Below are positions 63,601 through 64,000 of a DNA stretch of 64,000 nucleotides, piece by piece. Source of the DNA: JAJPXC01 sp964510535. Lineage in GTDB: Bacteria; Bacteroidota; Bacteroidia; Bacteroidales; Muribaculaceae. The DNA lies in contig CAZECG010000010.1 in NCBI GenBank assembly GCA_964510535.1, forward strand, positions 26,922 to 90,921, read 5' to 3'. A model generated the notes under the pieces. It did not search any database, had not been told where the DNA came from, and saw nothing but the letters and a program-made list of their open reading frames with translations. How positions within the stretch are numbered: position 1 is the stretch's first letter; each line of letters starts with the position of its first letter. The translations under genes were made by a program, and so were the position numbers.

Positions 63601-64000
63601 AGACCGGCAATTTCAGCAGCACAAGCCAAATCGGTACATATCCGAGTGATGGTCTCGGTGCCGTGGCCAACACTGCCGGCACCGGCGACTGTATGATTAA
63701 CACCGACGGCCAGACTTATCTCGAGGCTTGGGTATTGTCGACCAACCAGGGTATCGGCTACTTCACCGTAGGCACACCCCCGACAACAAATCCCGACCCG
63801 ATTACTCCGCCGGCAACAACGCCGTCGTTGAAAGCCAACCCGAGCGCATTGAGTTTCAATTGCAAGATAGACGCTACCGAAAGCAAGCAAATCGCTATCA
63901 CCGGCAGCAATCTTAAGGGCGATATCAGTCTCAGCCTTTCGGGCGCCGACGCTTCGTTATTCTCGCTGTCGACCGATAAAATCTCGCAAGCCAGCGCTAA
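60660..64000 (+). CDS. Large secreted protein with beta-propeller and C39-like cysteine peptidase domain (cut by window end)
   Basis: The frame is open from ATG at 60660 to the last base, at least 1113 codons. A Sec signal peptide is present (about residues 1-29). Residues about 35-330 have repeated WD40/TolB-like propeller strands (NISPDGTKVAYTN, IWSPDNGKLAVQQV). Residues about 390-590 form a papain-fold C39-like peptidase domain: IPYINQVWDTP, the nucleophile region YVCCAPSSSCMML (Cys411/Cys412), the His in GGHVVIVF (His533), and HDPYGD (His561, Asp562). Residues about 610-700 and the last visible part hold Ig-like modules. Another propeller-like stretch lies between. It may act on peptides outside the cell. 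The C-terminus is not in the window. Confidence 0.8.
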   Translation, partial: MYPKNTKGLLKAIGATLMFATSATAAHAAVNYYECADKGFISATYQSKAGVIATSNKGSDINLLRNGQLTPLVESPGAGMYINVSADGRYVGFKSINKDADQAPALLDVESGKVTLLEDYVDQCGQVSFANDGTMAYTMGNSLIIRSGESRRSYDLGQYVNIANISPDGTKVAYTNIEGMMYVLDLSTGLTETVDGNGAYRAIWSPDNGKLAVQQVNGGLFSMEIASKKIHTLGEASSVSWSNSADELLITRSHRVNELEVKGAEVVSMCYDGSGETTLVPLTESTPVSVSAAGNDIVVSYATGLDRGVKSIKYSMGIRRNAPASVTTLGAFRDQRIGSTVASDFKGFKRIDYSKFTEAELEKMVAKEAATRQKATAIKKANNIGLTDIPYINQVWDTPAVNGSYKYGYVCCAPSSSCMMLGWLGYVSPHAVTSRSSYAAVKTCNYSWYVAKQYTSKTGYVFSKTASGNGTSGVAGGYGYMWGYGSPSSMMAKFHTNNGVAKSYFSSSWNVLVTQCNANRPYIICLQNGTGGHVVIVFRANQQAANDGSSTWSKTGSFICHDPYGDYNGSSYPNWDGRYATYDWPGYSNGKKNIGVFYWGCVSEFTGTGTTTSDPTITVNPTDVKFTCQVNETPSVTVTVTGKDLSDSITIASSHGWRFPVSTTKLPKTGGKFTVKMAHSESAGTYGQGGTALDGTFYVRVKSGSTEKTINITAEVTAPPLEGLTEKWVYSQKRSNASSQGYDMSKIRNFAYNNGKLYCVYDNSKILVLNAQTGASLGFLSNGDVVKGGAVALADVKVINNVVVASNIAVAANSQDLRLYAWESDNAEPQLIYSTTDFQGAARLGDCLELYGTYATDCWFTFANDANSETRIVEYNRKDGSWLGKYTKVLTSAGKQYACGATVRAYHQSGGWWIDGKNSQAAWITWDDTQQGAVVQTQCATDFDRGSSHHEFLWKGLKYAANLVFEDISGNNARMRIIQDKTGNFSSTSQIGTYPSDGLGAVANTAGTGDCMINTDGQTYLEAWVLSTNQGIGYFTVGTPPTTNPDPITPPATTPSLKANPSALSFNCKIDATESKQIAITGSNLKGDISLSLSGADASLFSLSTDKISQASA

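Noticed and set aside
1..64000. tRNA, rRNA or insertion sequence
   Set aside because: No cloverleaf, rRNA segment, transposase or terminal inverted repeats could be recognised by eye in the intergenic regions. A dedicated tRNA/rRNA search would be decisive.

Overview
This window is a stretch of chromosome from a member of the Bacteroidota, order Bacteroidales. A Muribaculaceae-type gut bacterium is the best guess. The evidence is the promoter type (a -7 element TAnnTTTG with TTTG or TTG about 19-21 bases upstream, seen before many genes), the FtsZ/FtsA/MurG/MraY sequence types, an RND efflux operon with a lipoprotein outer-membrane factor, the MotA/TolQ-ExbD-TonB set beside pdxJ, and secreted proteins of Bacteroidales style. 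The family-level guess is inference. No rRNA, tRNA, insertion sequence or CRISPR array was recognised.

Layout. 1-8355: the end of an RluA-family pseudouridine synthase, a tandem/inverted repeat, an Lrp/AsnC regulator, an M15 peptidase on the minus strand, a PpiD/SurA-like chaperone, then a methyltransferase, a metallo-beta-lactamase-fold protein, a GT4 glycosyltransferase, a sugar epimerase and a small membrane protein. 8356-23564: a complete division and cell-wall (dcw) cluster, rsmH-ftsL-ftsI-murE-mraY-murD-ftsW-murG-murC-ftsQ-ftsA-ftsZ, all on the plus strand with tiny gaps. mraZ is not in its usual place before rsmH. Directly after ftsZ come an AAA ATPase fused to a TOPRIM/DUF4435-type domain (OLD/PARIS-like), menA and a two-domain ABC ATPase. 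27520-29784: SemiSWEET, a TIGR02757 protein, and lpxA. 29821-35786 (minus): a tripartite RND pump whose operon probably also carries lpxA. 36172-43157: polA, NAD kinase, a stand-alone ACT-like domain, pdxJ and an ExbB-ExbD-TonB-like set. 43365-48713: rimP-nusA-infB and folK. 48897-51527: a secreted family-10-like glycosyl hydrolase. 51766-60366: phage-head genes interleaved with host genes (vsr, pheS, nth, a UPF0126/TRIC protein, gtrA). From 60660 to the window end: a large secreted protein with a beta-propeller and a C39-like cysteine peptidase domain, cut by the window edge.

The most interesting feature is the split set of phage-derived head genes. Block 1 (51766-54673) has a connector-like protein, a portal protein and two small unknown proteins. 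Block 2 (58464-60366) has a scaffold-like protein and an SU10/HK97-type major capsid protein with an extra N-terminal region holding a transmembrane-like segment. No terminase, tail, integrase or lysis cassette is present, and ordinary host genes lie between the blocks. Even so, both blocks are preceded by the same element, AAAACGCAGGG - 20 bases - TAATTTTGC, in which GCAGGG stands where the normal -33 TTTG would be. That suggests the two blocks are still co-regulated, possibly as a domesticated, phage-derived particle or membrane-linked shell.

Other points worth a second look are the fused AAA-TOPRIM protein with a degenerate Walker B motif, a PolA that has lost the first proofreading motif, an ACT-like protein that looks like the C-terminal half of a CBS-ACT protein, an RND pump with two extra hydrophobic segments, and a perfect 16-base palindrome overlapping a -7 element inside phage block 1.
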